A stretch of 56,179 nucleotides of DNA from Bacillota bacterium (GCA_023416655.1 JAEZHK010000051.1:1-56179), one strand, 5' to 3'. Shown: positions 15,785 to 24,948, numbered from the stretch's first letter. Notes: generated by a model from the sequence alone, not told the origin. Translations and numbers: made by a program.

Positions 15785-16783
15785 ATGAGGGGATGTCGTC
15801 CGGTACGCGTCGGGCAGCTTATGGCACTGATTGCCATCCTTGCGTTGTCCGCTGGTTTCTCCGGCTGCTCCGCGCCAACGGATCAGACAAAAGAGAGCGC
15901 TGTGATCCTGGGGTTTTCCCAGCTCGGCAGTGAGAGCGGCTGGCGCATCGGTAACTCCCGGGACATCATCGCCGCGTCCGACCGCGCGGGCGTCCGGCTC
16001 ATGTACGAAAACGCCGAACAGAAGCAGGAGAACCAGATCCGGGCGATCCGCTCTTTCATCGCCTATCAGGTGGATGTGATCGCCTTTGCGCCGATCGTTG
16101 AGGACGGCTGGACGAACGTGCTGACCGAGGCCAAGGAGGCCGGGATTCCTGTTCTTTGTACCGACCGGTTCATCAGCGAGAGCGACGAGGACCTGATCGT
16201 GGGCTTCGTGGGCTCCGACTTCTACAAGGAGGGCAACCGGGCGGGCGAATTCCTGAAGCGAAAAGCCGACACGATGGGGAAGGACCATCTGCGCATCGTG
16301 GAGATCACCGGCACGTTGGACTCGACGCCCATGCGCCAGCGCGGCATCGGCTTTCGGGAGGCCATCGCGGGCGACCCGCGCTTTGAAATCGTCGAGTCCA
16401 TCTCCGGGGACTTTTTGAGGTCCAAGGGCAAGGAATGCATGAAGAGCATTCTGGAAAAGCAGGGGACCAACATCGACGTGCTCTTCTCCCACAACGACGC
16501 CATGACGATGGGCGCGATCGAAGCCATCGAGGCCGTGGGGCTTGTGCCGGGCAAGGACATCGTCATCATCACGGTGGACGGCGAACAGGGCGCCATAGAC
16601 CTATTGAAGCAGGGCAAGATCAACTGCGTCGTCGAGTGTACGCCTAAAATCGGGGACATCATCATGAGCCTTGCGAAAAAGCTGGCGGCGGGGGAGAGCA
16701 TCGAACGCTACACCTATTCGGAGGAAACCGTGTTCACCGAGTTTGACAATAACCTCCAGGAACTCCCCGCGCGGGGCTACTGA
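15785..16783 (+). CDS. Sugar-binding lipoprotein of a three-component system, module II
   Basis: A 332-residue binding protein of the YtfQ/RbsB type. Residues 1-28 form a lipoprotein signal ending GFSGC, with Cys28 as the lipid anchor. Landmarks are GFSQLGSESGWRIGNSRDI, NAEQKQENQIRAIRSF, a FAPIVEDGW strand, CTDRFI, VGSDFY, GTLDSTPMRQRG, FSHNDAMTMGAIEAIE and TVDGEQGAIDLL. It is a paralogue of the YtfQ-like protein at 19985, with the same motifs in the same order. GGAGG lies seven bases before ATG 15785; an ATG six bases earlier is too close to it. The kinase gene begins one base after its stop, which matches AraP/GanP-type sugar sensors that present ligand to a kinase. Confidence 0.87.
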   Translation: MRGCRPVRVGQLMALIAILALSAGFSGCSAPTDQTKESAVILGFSQLGSESGWRIGNSRDIIAASDRAGVRLMYENAEQKQENQIRAIRSFIAYQVDVIAFAPIVEDGWTNVLTEAKEAGIPVLCTDRFISESDEDLIVGFVGSDFYKEGNRAGEFLKRKADTMGKDHLRIVEITGTLDSTPMRQRGIGFREAIAGDPRFEIVESISGDFLRSKGKECMKSILEKQGTNIDVLFSHNDAMTMGAIEAIEAVGLVPGKDIVIITVDGEQGAIDLLKQGKINCVVECTPKIGDIIMSLAKKLAAGESIERYTYSEETVFTEFDNNLQELPARGY

Positions 16784-16784
16784 C

Positions 16785-18239
16785 ATGCGCGGAGGCTTTT
16801 TCGCACGGTTCAGCGATTCCATCCTGGGCCGCATCACGCTGTCGATCTTCGTGGTGCTGTTTTTGATGCTCATACCGGCCATCGCGTCGATCGGCATGAT
16901 GACCAGCTACGCCCGCCAGTACCACGATGTCATCACGCGGATGGACCGCATCTCCTCGCTGTCGCCGATCATCAGCGACGACCTGCTGGGTGAAATGTGG
17001 TCAATCGTGGCCGGCCGGGAGACCTTCGAGGCGGGCGGCCAGTTCCGCACGCTGGACAAGGTCTGCAAAGAGATGGACTCCCTGATGGCGGCGGACTCGG
17101 CCAGCCAGCTGGAGATGACCGTCGCCCGAAACACCATGAACACCCTCATCCGCTACATTGAAAACCTGGGCAACCAGATGAAGGCGGGCTCCACCGTGGA
17201 CGAGGACGAGAAGACGCTGGAGGAAATCCGAAACGTCGGCTCCCTCGTCGTGGACATGCTGGGCGACGCCATCACCGCCGAGATCGACGCTTCAATGGCC
17301 GCCAGCAACCAGCTGCAGCGGGTGGTGCGGGCGACGCTCTTCTTTGAACTTTGCCTTCTTCTTGCGGCGCTTGTTTTCGCGTTCATCGCGCAGCGCTCGC
17401 TGGGGCGCGCCATCGCCCGGCCCATCGTGCAGCTCAAGCATTTCGCGGGCATGATCGCGGCGGGGCACCTGAACGTGCGCGCGCCGCCGCCCGGTGTTTC
17501 GGAGCTGAGCGACCTGACCTCGAGCCTCAACACCATGGCCGGGAAGTTGGCGGACCTGATTGAGGAAAACAAGCGCGAGCAGGAGAACCTGAAAAAAAGC
17601 GAGATGCGCGCGCTGCAGGCGCAGATCGCCCCCCACTTTCTATACAACACTTTGGACGCCATCATCTGGCTGGCCGAGGCCCGGAAGATGGGCGAGGTCA
17701 TCACCGTCACCCGCGCGCTTTCAAACTTCTTCCGGATCTCGCTTTCGGGCGGGCAGGACTGGATCACCATCCGGCAGGAAGTCGACCACCTGCAGGGATA
17801 CCTCACCATCCAGAAGGTGCGTTACCGGGACATCCTGGACTATACCATCCAGGTGGATGAGTCGCTGTACGACCTATACATCCTGAAGCTGGTCATCCAG
17901 CCGTTGGTGGAGAACGCGATCTACCACGGGATCAAAAACCGCCGCGGCGGCGGAAGGCTGACCGTCACGGTGGAGCGGCAGGGCGAAATGCTGTCGGTCA
18001 AGGTGTCGGACGACGGCGCGGGCATGACCAATGAGCGGCTCGATATGGTGGTCAGCGCCTTAGAAGCGCGCGGCATGCCGGACGGTGAGTCGGGCTACGG
18101 CCTCTACAGCGTGGACAAGCGCCTGAAACTCTACTACAACCAGCCGGAAGGGCTGAAAGTCACAAGCCAGCACGGGGAGGGCACGACGATCGAGTTCTGC
18201 GTGCCGATCCAGTTCAGTCGGGGGGATGCGGATGTATAA
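16785..18239 (+). CDS. Sensor histidine kinase (YesM-like), module II
   Basis: A 484-residue membrane kinase with one membrane segment near residues 17-40, an extracytoplasmic helical sensor of about 145 residues, a second segment (LFFELCLLLAALVFAFIA), HAMP, a His_kinase domain with His284, and a HATPase (LVENAIYHG, VSDDGAGM). The phospho-acceptor box reads QAQIAPHFLYNTLDAI: the Asn that usually precedes Pro-His (QINPHFLYN) is Ala282 here, while the other kinase in this window keeps it. The sensor region is smaller than that of the module I kinase and lacks a clear Cache domain, consistent with sensing through the lipoprotein encoded just before it. It starts one base after the lipoprotein stop and its end overlaps the regulator gene. 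Confidence 0.88.
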   Translation: MRGGFFARFSDSILGRITLSIFVVLFLMLIPAIASIGMMTSYARQYHDVITRMDRISSLSPIISDDLLGEMWSIVAGRETFEAGGQFRTLDKVCKEMDSLMAADSASQLEMTVARNTMNTLIRYIENLGNQMKAGSTVDEDEKTLEEIRNVGSLVVDMLGDAITAEIDASMAASNQLQRVVRATLFFELCLLLAALVFAFIAQRSLGRAIARPIVQLKHFAGMIAAGHLNVRAPPPGVSELSDLTSSLNTMAGKLADLIEENKREQENLKKSEMRALQAQIAPHFLYNTLDAIIWLAEARKMGEVITVTRALSNFFRISLSGGQDWITIRQEVDHLQGYLTIQKVRYRDILDYTIQVDESLYDLYILKLVIQPLVENAIYHGIKNRRGGGRLTVTVERQGEMLSVKVSDDGAGMTNERLDMVVSALEARGMPDGESGYGLYSVDKRLKLYYNQPEGLKVTSQHGEGTTIEFCVPIQFSRGDADV

Positions 18240-19806
18240 GGCGTTTGTGGTGGACGACGAGATCGTCATCCGGGAGGGGATCCGCAACAACTTTCCCTGG
18301 GAGGAGAGCGGGTTCCTGCTGGCCGGTGAGGCGCCCGATGGCGAAATCGCGCTGTCCATGCTGCAGGACATCAAGCCGGACATCCTGATCACCGACATCA
18401 AGATGCCCTTCATGGACGGGCTGACGCTGTGTCGCAAGATCGTGCGCACCATGCCCTGGATTCACATCGTGATCCTGTCGGGTTACGATGATTTTTCCTA
18501 CGCCAAGGAGGCAATCTCGTTGGGCGTGAAGGAATACCTGCTGAAGCCGGTCAGCGCCCACGAGCTGGGCGAGGTGCTGCGCAGGATTGCCCACGCCATC
18601 GACGAGGAGCGCCGCCAGCAGGCGGATTATGAGGCGATGCGGCGGCAGCTGGATTCCTCCAGCCGGTTCATGCAGGAGAAGCTGCTGCTGGAACTCCTGT
18701 CCGGTGCGCCGGGCGAGGACGTATTGGAGCAGGCCCGGAAGCTGCGCATCAACCTCCTGGCCCGCTGGTACCGGGTGATGCTGATTGCGACCGGAGAGCA
18801 GGACGACATGCTGCTGGTGCGAGCCCACGCGCAGCGGCTGGCGGAGGGCTCCGGGGGCGCGGTCAACCTGTGCGAGACGGGCGGCCGCATCGGCGTCATC
18901 GTGATGGGTGACAGCGACGAGGACCTGGAGGAGCGCGCGTTCGCCTTCGCACAGGCGGTGAAATACGAAGTGGAGCGGTCGGTGGGCGTCACGCTCCGGG
19001 TGGCCATCGGCGCGCCCGCGGAGGGCATAGACGGCGTCGCGGGCTCCTACGCGTCGGCGCAGGGCGTTTTGAAGGGCATGTCGCCGAGCGCCGCGGGCAC
19101 CCGGATCATGGACACGGTGGACCTGGGGCTCCAGGTGGGCGCGAAGCTCATGGGCCTGGACGTGGTGCCGCTGTTTGAAAAGCTGCGCTACGCTTCGAGC
19201 CAGGAGGCGGAGGAGATTTTAAAGGCCCACTTTGATTCGATCGGCACCGTGGCGCGCCAGTCGGTCATCATGGCCAACTACCTCTACGTGGACATCCTGC
19301 TGGCCGCCATGCGCGTCATCCGGGAAAACGGCGGCGAACCCGCCGAGATCATCCCGGAGGCCGTGCAGCAGCAGGCGGGCGCGCTGCGCACGTTCACCGC
19401 CCAAGAGGATATGGTGGATTCCGCGAGGAACATCCTGCTCAGGGCCATCCAGTTCCGGGACAGCCAGACCATGTCCCGCTACGGCTCGGTGATCCGCAGC
19501 GCCTGCGCCTACATCGACCAGAACTACATGAACCCGGACATCACACTCAGCGACGTGGCCAAGCACGTGGCGCTTTCCAACAACCACTTCTGCACCGTGT
19601 TCTCGCAGGAGATGGGGGTGACCTTCATCGAATACCTGACGGCGCTGCGAATGAAAAAGGCGAGGGACCTGCTCAAGAGCACCGACATGCGCTCCAGCGA
19701 GGTGGCCGTCGTCATCGGCTACAACGACCCCCACTACTTCAGCTATTTGTTCAAGAAAAACGTCGGTATGAACCCAAGGGACTACCGAAATTCGTGCAAA
19801 AGGTGA
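18232..19806 (+). CDS. AraC-type response regulator (YesN-like), module II
   Basis: A 524-residue regulator. The receiver domain has Asp8-Asp9, phospho-acceptor Asp55 in ILITDIKMP, SGYDDFSY and the conserved Lys in YLLKPVS. The C-terminal AraC domain has two helix-turn-helix units (TLSDVAKHVALSNNHFCTVFSQEMG and SEVAVVIGYNDPHYFSYLFKKNVG). ATG 18232 is chosen because GGGGG lies six bases before it; an ATG six bases upstream would add two residues. The gene overlaps the kinase by eight bases. It lies directly upstream of the sugar ABC transporter genes and is the best candidate for their activator, by analogy with AraT/GanT systems. The middle region shows no recognised ligand domain. Confidence 0.9.
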   Translation: MYKAFVVDDEIVIREGIRNNFPWEESGFLLAGEAPDGEIALSMLQDIKPDILITDIKMPFMDGLTLCRKIVRTMPWIHIVILSGYDDFSYAKEAISLGVKEYLLKPVSAHELGEVLRRIAHAIDEERRQQADYEAMRRQLDSSSRFMQEKLLLELLSGAPGEDVLEQARKLRINLLARWYRVMLIATGEQDDMLLVRAHAQRLAEGSGGAVNLCETGGRIGVIVMGDSDEDLEERAFAFAQAVKYEVERSVGVTLRVAIGAPAEGIDGVAGSYASAQGVLKGMSPSAAGTRIMDTVDLGLQVGAKLMGLDVVPLFEKLRYASSQEAEEILKAHFDSIGTVARQSVIMANYLYVDILLAAMRVIRENGGEPAEIIPEAVQQQAGALRTFTAQEDMVDSARNILLRAIQFRDSQTMSRYGSVIRSACAYIDQNYMNPDITLSDVAKHVALSNNHFCTVFSQEMGVTFIEYLTALRMKKARDLLKSTDMRSSEVAVVIGYNDPHYFSYLFKKNVGMNPRDYRNSCKR

Positions 19807-19984
19807 AAAGAGTAAATATCCCACTTTTTTCCGGAAGATAATACCCAACCGCCGGTTTCACGAAAAACATAAGGAGATTTTTGACCATACGGCGGAAGGC
19901 AGCCTGTTTTTCCTCCATGTTAAGTGTGTTAGGATTTTATCGAGGGGCGGGTGACCGCTCACATTGATAATGGAGGGACGATTC

Positions 19985-20980
19985 ATGAAGAAACTGGCTG
20001 TTCTCGCATTGGTTCTGGCGCTGATCCTTGGGCTCGGTGCGAGCGCTTCCGCTCTGACGGTCGCGTTCTCGCAGATCGGTCAGGAATCCGACTGGCGTAC
20101 GGCCAACACCGATGACCTCAAGGCCGGCATCACGGCCGAAGGCTGGAACCTGGTGTACGACGATGCCCAGCAGAAGCAGGAGAACCAGATCAAGGCGCTG
20201 CGTAACTTCATCTCCCAGGGCGTCGACTACATCCTCTTCACCGGCGTTGTGACGACCGGCTGGGATGAGGTCCTCAAGGAAGTCAACGAGGCCGAGATCC
20301 CGCTGATCTTGATCGACCGTATGCCCGACTGCGCGAAGGACATCGAGTACGCTGCCGCATTCGGCGGTGACTTCACCGCGGAAGGCCGCAGGATGGGGTA
20401 CTGGGCTGGCAACTATCTGAAGAGCGTTGGCCGCGGCGACGAGCAGATCAACGCCGTCGTCCTCGAAGGCACCACCGGCGCCACCGCCGCCACCGAGCGC
20501 ACCAACGGCATCAACGAAGCCCTGAAGAACTTCCCGAACATCAAGGTCGTTGCCTCCCAGACCGGCAACTTCACCCGCGCCGAAGGCCAGGCCGTCATGG
20601 AGAGCTTCCTGAAGTCCCAGCCGGACATCGACCTGCTGTTCGCTGAGAACGACGACATGGGCCTCGGCGCCATCGCCGCCATCAAGGCCGCCGGCAAGGT
20701 CCCGGGCAAGGACATCATCGTCGTGGGCTGCGACTCCGTGAAGGCCGCGTTTGACGCGATCGTCGCGGGCGACATGAACGCCACCATCGAGTGCACGCCG
20801 CTCTACTCCAAGTTTGTCGTGGAATGCATCAAGGGCCTTGAAGAAGGCAAAACCTACGGCCGCGACGTGCTGCATCCGGAAGAGTTCGCGTACGACACCA
20901 CCGGCGGGATCGCCTACAACGAAGATGGCTCCGCGCTCTCCATCAAGGCTGCCGACGTCATCGCCGACCGCAAGTACTAA
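19985..20980 (+). CDS. ytfQ: Sugar ABC transporter substrate-binding protein (YtfQ-like)
   Basis: A 331-residue exported binding protein. The signal peptide ends in ASASA before LTVAFSQIGQ, a signal peptidase I-type site with no lipobox cysteine. YtfQ-type motifs are AFSQIGQESDWRTANT, DAQQKQENQIKALRNF, TTGWDEVL, LIDRMPD, LEGTTGATAATERTNG and FAENDDMGLGAIAAIK. In E. coli YtfQ binds galactofuranose; the sugar here is unknown. GGAGGG precedes ATG 19985. It is the first gene of a transporter locus, followed by a terminator-like hairpin and repeat copy B before the ATPase gene. That arrangement would give more binding protein than membrane components. No clear promoter was found in 19807-19984. 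Confidence 0.88.
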   Translation: MKKLAVLALVLALILGLGASASALTVAFSQIGQESDWRTANTDDLKAGITAEGWNLVYDDAQQKQENQIKALRNFISQGVDYILFTGVVTTGWDEVLKEVNEAEIPLILIDRMPDCAKDIEYAAAFGGDFTAEGRRMGYWAGNYLKSVGRGDEQINAVVLEGTTGATAATERTNGINEALKNFPNIKVVASQTGNFTRAEGQAVMESFLKSQPDIDLLFAENDDMGLGAIAAIKAAGKVPGKDIIVVGCDSVKAAFDAIVAGDMNATIECTPLYSKFVVECIKGLEEGKTYGRDVLHPEEFAYDTTGGIAYNEDGSALSIKAADVIADRKY

Positions 20981-21010
20981 TCCAAGCAGCCGGCTTATTG
21001 AATGAGCCAA

Positions 21011-21040
21011 GACGGATGAGGGCCGGCGCCCTCATCCGTC
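21011..21040 (+). terminator. 13-bp hairpin after ytfQ (first of a duplicated pair)
   Basis: GACGGATGAGGGC, a CGGC loop and GCCCTCATCCGTC form a perfect 13-bp stem. No T-run follows, so it may be an attenuator or mRNA 3'-end stabiliser. A near copy, with three changes, sits at 21237. Confidence 0.6.
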
Positions 21041-21043
21041 TAT

Positions 21044-21230
21044 GCAATGAAAACCCCCGAGAGTATCATTGCGCAGGTAGAAGTGCTGCGTGAGCCAAAC
21101 ACCTGCGGGATTTCCGGGCGGCTCACTGACTGTCAATTGTTTCCACCACCAGTGTTCGCACTGTGTCGGAAACCGATTCCCGGCGCGTTAGAGCCCGGGA
21201 ACGATTGGAAGGTACGACGAGGTTTGTCAA
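21044..21230 (+). repeat. Modular four-hairpin intergenic repeat, copy B
   Basis: Hairpin 1 has GCAATGA / TCATTGC ends (21044-21050 / 21066-21072). Hairpin 2 has GTGAGCC / GGCTCAC (21090-21096 / 21120-21126) followed by ACTG; the inner stem is degraded. Hairpin 3 has outer GTTTCC / GGAAAC (21139-21144 / 21168-21173) and inner CAGTG / CACTG with a TTCG loop. Hairpin 4 pairs TTCCCGG with CCGGGAA (21177-21183 / 21195-21201). It ends in TTTGTCAA. The order matches copies A and C. Confidence 0.75.
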
Positions 21231-21236
21231 CGGTCT

Positions 21237-21269
21237 GACGGATGAGGGCCGATGCCTTCATCCGTCTTT
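21237..21269 (+). terminator. Second copy of the 13-bp hairpin
   Basis: The same GACGGATGAGGGC arm pairs with GCCTTCATCCGTC around a CGAT loop, then TTTC. Together with 21011-21040 it brackets repeat copy B. Confidence 0.6.
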
Positions 21270-21311
21270 CATACCACGCTGATCTCGTGATGTGATTGAG
21301 GGGATGATATT

Positions 21312-22817
21312 TTGCAGGACGTCGTTCTGGAAATGAAGGGCATTTCGATCCAGTTTCCCGGCGTCAAAGCGCTGGACGAGGTGGACTTTACCCTGAAAAG
21401 GGGCGAGGTGCACGCGCTGCTGGGGGAAAACGGCGCGGGAAAGTCCACGCTGATCAAATGCCTGACCGGTGTCCATCACATGGACACGGGCACGATCGTG
21501 CTGGACGGGAAGGAAATCAAACCGTCCACACCGCAGGCCGCCATTGAGATGGGTATTTCCACCGTGTTCCAGGAGATCAACCTGTGCCCCAACCTCACGG
21601 TGGCGGAGAACATTTTCATCGGGCGCCAGCCGATGAAATTCGGACAGATCGACTGGAAGACGATCAACCGGCGCGCAGCCGATCTGATGTCCCGAATGGG
21701 CATGGCCATCGATGTGACCAAGCCGCTTTCATACTACTCCATCGCCATCCAGCAAATGGCATCCATCGCCCGCGCGGTGGATATCAGGGCCAAGGTGCTG
21801 ATCCTGGACGAACCGACCTCCTCCTTGGACGAGCACGAGGTGGAGAAGCTGTTCAAGGTCGTGCGGGACCTGAAGGCCGCGGGCCTCGGCATCATCTTCA
21901 TCACCCACTTCCTCGATCAGGTGTTTGAAATTTCCGACCGGATCACCGTGCTTCGCAACGGCAAGCTGGTCGGCAACTACGACACCACCCAGATCACCAA
22001 GCTCGACCTGGTCACCCACATGATCGGCAAGGACATGAACCAGATCTTCAACCTCAAGCGCGCGGAGCAGAAGCCGGGCGCGAGGCTGATGCTGGAAGCA
22101 GAGCACATCGGCGTCCCCGGCAAGGTGGAGGACATTTCGCTTGCCGTCAAGGCGGGCGAACTGGTGGGCTTTGCCGGGCTGCTCGGGTCCGGGCGCACCG
22201 AGACGGCGGAAATGCTGTTCGGCGTGACCCGCCCGCTGCAGGGCGAAATCAAAGTGAACGGGAAGGTGCTCGTTCTCAAGGCGCCGCTGGACGCCATCAA
22301 CCGGAAGATGGCGTTCTGCCCGGAGGATCGGAAGCGCGACGGCATCATCGGCGATCTATCCGTCCGGGAGAACATCGGCCTTGCGGTGCAGGCCAAGCGC
22401 GGCTTTTTGAAGCCCATGCCCCGGCAGGAGCAGCAGGAGCTGGCCGACAAATACATCAGACTCCTGTCCATCGCCACCCCAGACGCCGAGAAGAAGGTGG
22501 GCGAACTGTCCGGCGGCAACCAGCAAAAGGTCATCCTGGCGCGCTGGCTGGCGACCGAGCCGGACGTACTGATCCTGGACGAACCCACCCGCGGCATCGA
22601 CGTCGGCGCCAAGGCGGAGATCCAGCGCCTGATGCTCGAAATGTGTGAAAAAGGCATGGCGGTGATCTTCATCAGCTCCGAGCTGGACGAGATCATTCGC
22701 TGCTCCAACCGCATCATCGTCATGCGGGACAGCGCGAAGGCGGGCGAGCTGGACGGCGAGAAATGCGACCAGGCCGACATTCTGGCCATTATCGCCAATG
22801 AAGAGGTGAGCGCATGA
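21312..22817 (+). CDS. ytfR: Sugar ABC transporter ATP-binding protein (YtfR/RbsA type)
   Basis: A 501-residue protein with two ABC domains, as in monosaccharide importers. The first has Walker A GENGAGKST and Walker B VLILDEPTSSLDEHE; its signature region is degenerate (SYYSIAIQQMASIARA). The second has the degenerate P-loop GLLGSGRTET usual for this family, then LSGGNQQKVILARWL and VLILDEPTRGIDVGAKAEI. It energises import through the two permeases downstream. The start is TTG, eight bases after GAGGGG; no in-frame ATG fits as well. Its stop overlaps the next start (ATGA). It is separated from ytfQ by repeat copy B. Confidence 0.92.
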   Translation: MQDVVLEMKGISIQFPGVKALDEVDFTLKRGEVHALLGENGAGKSTLIKCLTGVHHMDTGTIVLDGKEIKPSTPQAAIEMGISTVFQEINLCPNLTVAENIFIGRQPMKFGQIDWKTINRRAADLMSRMGMAIDVTKPLSYYSIAIQQMASIARAVDIRAKVLILDEPTSSLDEHEVEKLFKVVRDLKAAGLGIIFITHFLDQVFEISDRITVLRNGKLVGNYDTTQITKLDLVTHMIGKDMNQIFNLKRAEQKPGARLMLEAEHIGVPGKVEDISLAVKAGELVGFAGLLGSGRTETAEMLFGVTRPLQGEIKVNGKVLVLKAPLDAINRKMAFCPEDRKRDGIIGDLSVRENIGLAVQAKRGFLKPMPRQEQQELADKYIRLLSIATPDAEKKVGELSGGNQQKVILARWLATEPDVLILDEPTRGIDVGAKAEIQRLMLEMCEKGMAVIFISSELDEIIRCSNRIIVMRDSAKAGELDGEKCDQADILAIIANEEVSA

Positions 22818-23887
22818 GACGCAAATTCAACTGGGACAGCCTCGTCCGCTCCAAGATCTTCTGGGCGGTCATGGCGGAGCTGGTCATCCTGCTGGTCAGC
22901 GTGGCCCTCCGGCACGACTTCCTCAAAGTGGTCATCAACGAACAGACCGGTATGCTCTACGGCGTGCCGATCGACATCCTGAACCGCTCGTCGGAGATCA
23001 CCATCATCGCGATGGGCATGACGCTGGTCATCGCGCTGGGCGGCACGGACCTCTCCGTCGGCGCGCTGGTGGCGGTGTCGGGCGCGATGGCGCTCAAGTT
23101 CCTGCGCTGGGACGTGCTTGAGTACCCCACGCCGGGCGACTACACCATCATGCCGTTCTACCTGGTCATCCTGGTGCCGCTCGTCGTCTGCACGGTCATG
23201 GGCGCGTTCAACGGCGTTCTGATTTCGAAGCTGGGCATGCAGCCCATCATCGCGACGCTGATTTTGATGGTGGCCGGGCGCGGCATCGCGCAGATCGCCA
23301 CCAACGGCAAGCAATTCACCACGATGTACACGCCGTTTCAACAAATCGCGCAGGGGTACTTCCTGAAGCTGCCGATGCCGATCCTCATCACCGCGGTCGT
23401 GGTGCTGCTGGTGGCGCTGTTTACGAGGAGGACCTCCTTCGGCATGTTCGTGGAATCGGTCGGCGTCAACCCCAGCGCCAGCCGTGTGTCCGGCCTCAGG
23501 TCGAGCCGCATTATCCTGATCGCCTACATGCTGACAGGTCTCCTCTCAGGCATCTCCGGGCTGATTTACTCCAGCCGTATCTCCTCCTGCGATTCCAACA
23601 ACGCCGGCGTCAACAATGAGATGAACGCCATCCTCGCGGTGGTCATCGGCGGCACGTCGATGGCGGGCGGCAAGTTCAGCCTGGCTGGCACGGTGATCGG
23701 CTCGCTGATCATCCAGACGATCGTCTCGCTGGTCTACTTCTTCGGCGTCGTTTCGGAGGCGATCATGGCCTTCGAAGCCATGATCATCGCGGTGGTCATC
23801 GTACTGCAGTCGGAGCCGGTGCGCAAGGCCTTCGACAGCAGGAGAAAGAACCGCAAAGACGCGATAGGGGGTGCTGTCCGTGCTTAG
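22814..23887 (+). CDS. ytfT: Sugar ABC transporter permease (YtfT-like)
   Basis: A 357-residue permease of the BPD_transp_2 family with eight to ten hydrophobic segments. The typical motif MGMTLVIALGGTDLSVGALVAVSGA and the conserved loop AIIAVVIGGTSMAGGKFSLAGTVIG (first residues read NAILAVV here) are present. It pairs with the YjfF-like permease downstream to form the membrane channel. ATG overlaps the ATPase stop as ATGA. The N-terminus is basic (RRKFNWDSLVRSK), as usual for the cytosolic end. Confidence 0.92.
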   Translation: MRRKFNWDSLVRSKIFWAVMAELVILLVSVALRHDFLKVVINEQTGMLYGVPIDILNRSSEITIIAMGMTLVIALGGTDLSVGALVAVSGAMALKFLRWDVLEYPTPGDYTIMPFYLVILVPLVVCTVMGAFNGVLISKLGMQPIIATLILMVAGRGIAQIATNGKQFTTMYTPFQQIAQGYFLKLPMPILITAVVVLLVALFTRRTSFGMFVESVGVNPSASRVSGLRSSRIILIAYMLTGLLSGISGLIYSSRISSCDSNNAGVNNEMNAILAVVIGGTSMAGGKFSLAGTVIGSLIIQTIVSLVYFFGVVSEAIMAFEAMIIAVVIVLQSEPVRKAFDSRRKNRKDAIGGAVRA

Positions 23888-24929
23888 TGCCAAACCCCAG
23901 CGCCAGAGCCTGTCCGCGCGCTTCTTCAACCCCAAGTACATCATGGTCTACGCGACCCTGGGCGTGTTCTTCCTCATCTACCTCTTCGGCGCGCTGATGT
24001 ACGGCGACAAGGGCTTCACATCCCTCCGGACGATCTGCCTGATGTTCTCCGACAACGCCTACGTCGGCGTCTCCGCCGTGGGCATGACGATGGTCCTGAT
24101 CATCGGCGGCATCGACCTTTCGGTGGCCGCGGTGGCGTCGCTCACGGGCATGTTCATCGCCTACGGCACGACGATCCTAGGCCTCGACCCGTTCGTGTGC
24201 ATGCTGTTCTCGCTGGTCGTGGGCACGGGCCTCGGGCTCATCATGGGCGCGGCGATTCACTACCTGAACGTTCCGCCCTTCATCACCACCCTCACGGGCA
24301 TGTTCCTGGCCCGCGGCGTCTGCTCGCTGATCAGCCGCGAGTCGATCTCCATTGACCACCCCACCATCGACTGGCTGGCCGGCTGGAAGCAGTACGCGTA
24401 TGTCTTGAAGGATGGCGAATGGGCCAAGCTCAAGCCGATCGCCTACATCAACCTGAGCGTGATCGTCTTCATCGTGATGATCGTCATTGGCATCCTCGTG
24501 CTGCAAAAGACGCGCTTCGGCCGGAACATTTACGCCATCGGCGGCAGCGAGCAGTCGGCCAAGCTGATGGGCCTTCCGGTGGGTCGCACGAAGGTGCTGG
24601 TCTACGGCATCAACGGCTTCTGTTCGGCGCTTGCGGGCATCGTTTACGTGCTCTATGTCAAGTCCGGCTGGAACCTGGCGCTGTCAGGAGGCGAGCTCGA
24701 CGTCATCAGCGCCGCGGTCATCGGCGGCGTCATGCTGACCGGCGGCGTGGGCTACATGGCGGGCACCATGTTCGGCGTAATGCTGAAGTCGACCATCCCC
24801 GCGCTGATCACTTTCGAGGGCACGCTGTCCTCCTGGTGGGGCAAGATCGCGACGGGCGCGCTACTGCTGATCTTCATCGTGATCCAGCGCGGCGTGGTCA
24901 CCTACACCGCCAGAAAGAAAGCGCACTGA
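23880..24929 (+). CDS. yjfF: Sugar ABC transporter permease (YjfF-like)
   Basis: A 349-residue permease, paralogous to the previous gene: VGMTMVLIIGGIDLSVAAVASLTG near the N-terminus and DVISAAVIGGVMLTGGVGYMAG near the C-terminus, with about nine membrane segments. Two in-frame GTG codons are possible. GTG 23880 is preferred because AGGGGG ends eight bases before it, whereas GTG 23871 lies within the ribosome binding site. Either way it overlaps the ytfT end. It is the last gene of the locus and is followed by a strong terminator. Confidence 0.9.
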   Translation: MLSAKPQRQSLSARFFNPKYIMVYATLGVFFLIYLFGALMYGDKGFTSLRTICLMFSDNAYVGVSAVGMTMVLIIGGIDLSVAAVASLTGMFIAYGTTILGLDPFVCMLFSLVVGTGLGLIMGAAIHYLNVPPFITTLTGMFLARGVCSLISRESISIDHPTIDWLAGWKQYAYVLKDGEWAKLKPIAYINLSVIVFIVMIVIGILVLQKTRFGRNIYAIGGSEQSAKLMGLPVGRTKVLVYGINGFCSALAGIVYVLYVKSGWNLALSGGELDVISAAVIGGVMLTGGVGYMAGTMFGVMLKSTIPALITFEGTLSSWWGKIATGALLLIFIVIQRGVVTYTARKKAH

Positions 24930-24948
24930 AGTCTGTCCTTACATTAAT

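Noticed and set aside
21044..21230. Metabolite riboswitch controlling ytfR
   Set aside because: Related elements occur downstream of unrelated genes and in both orientations, which does not fit a dedicated leader.
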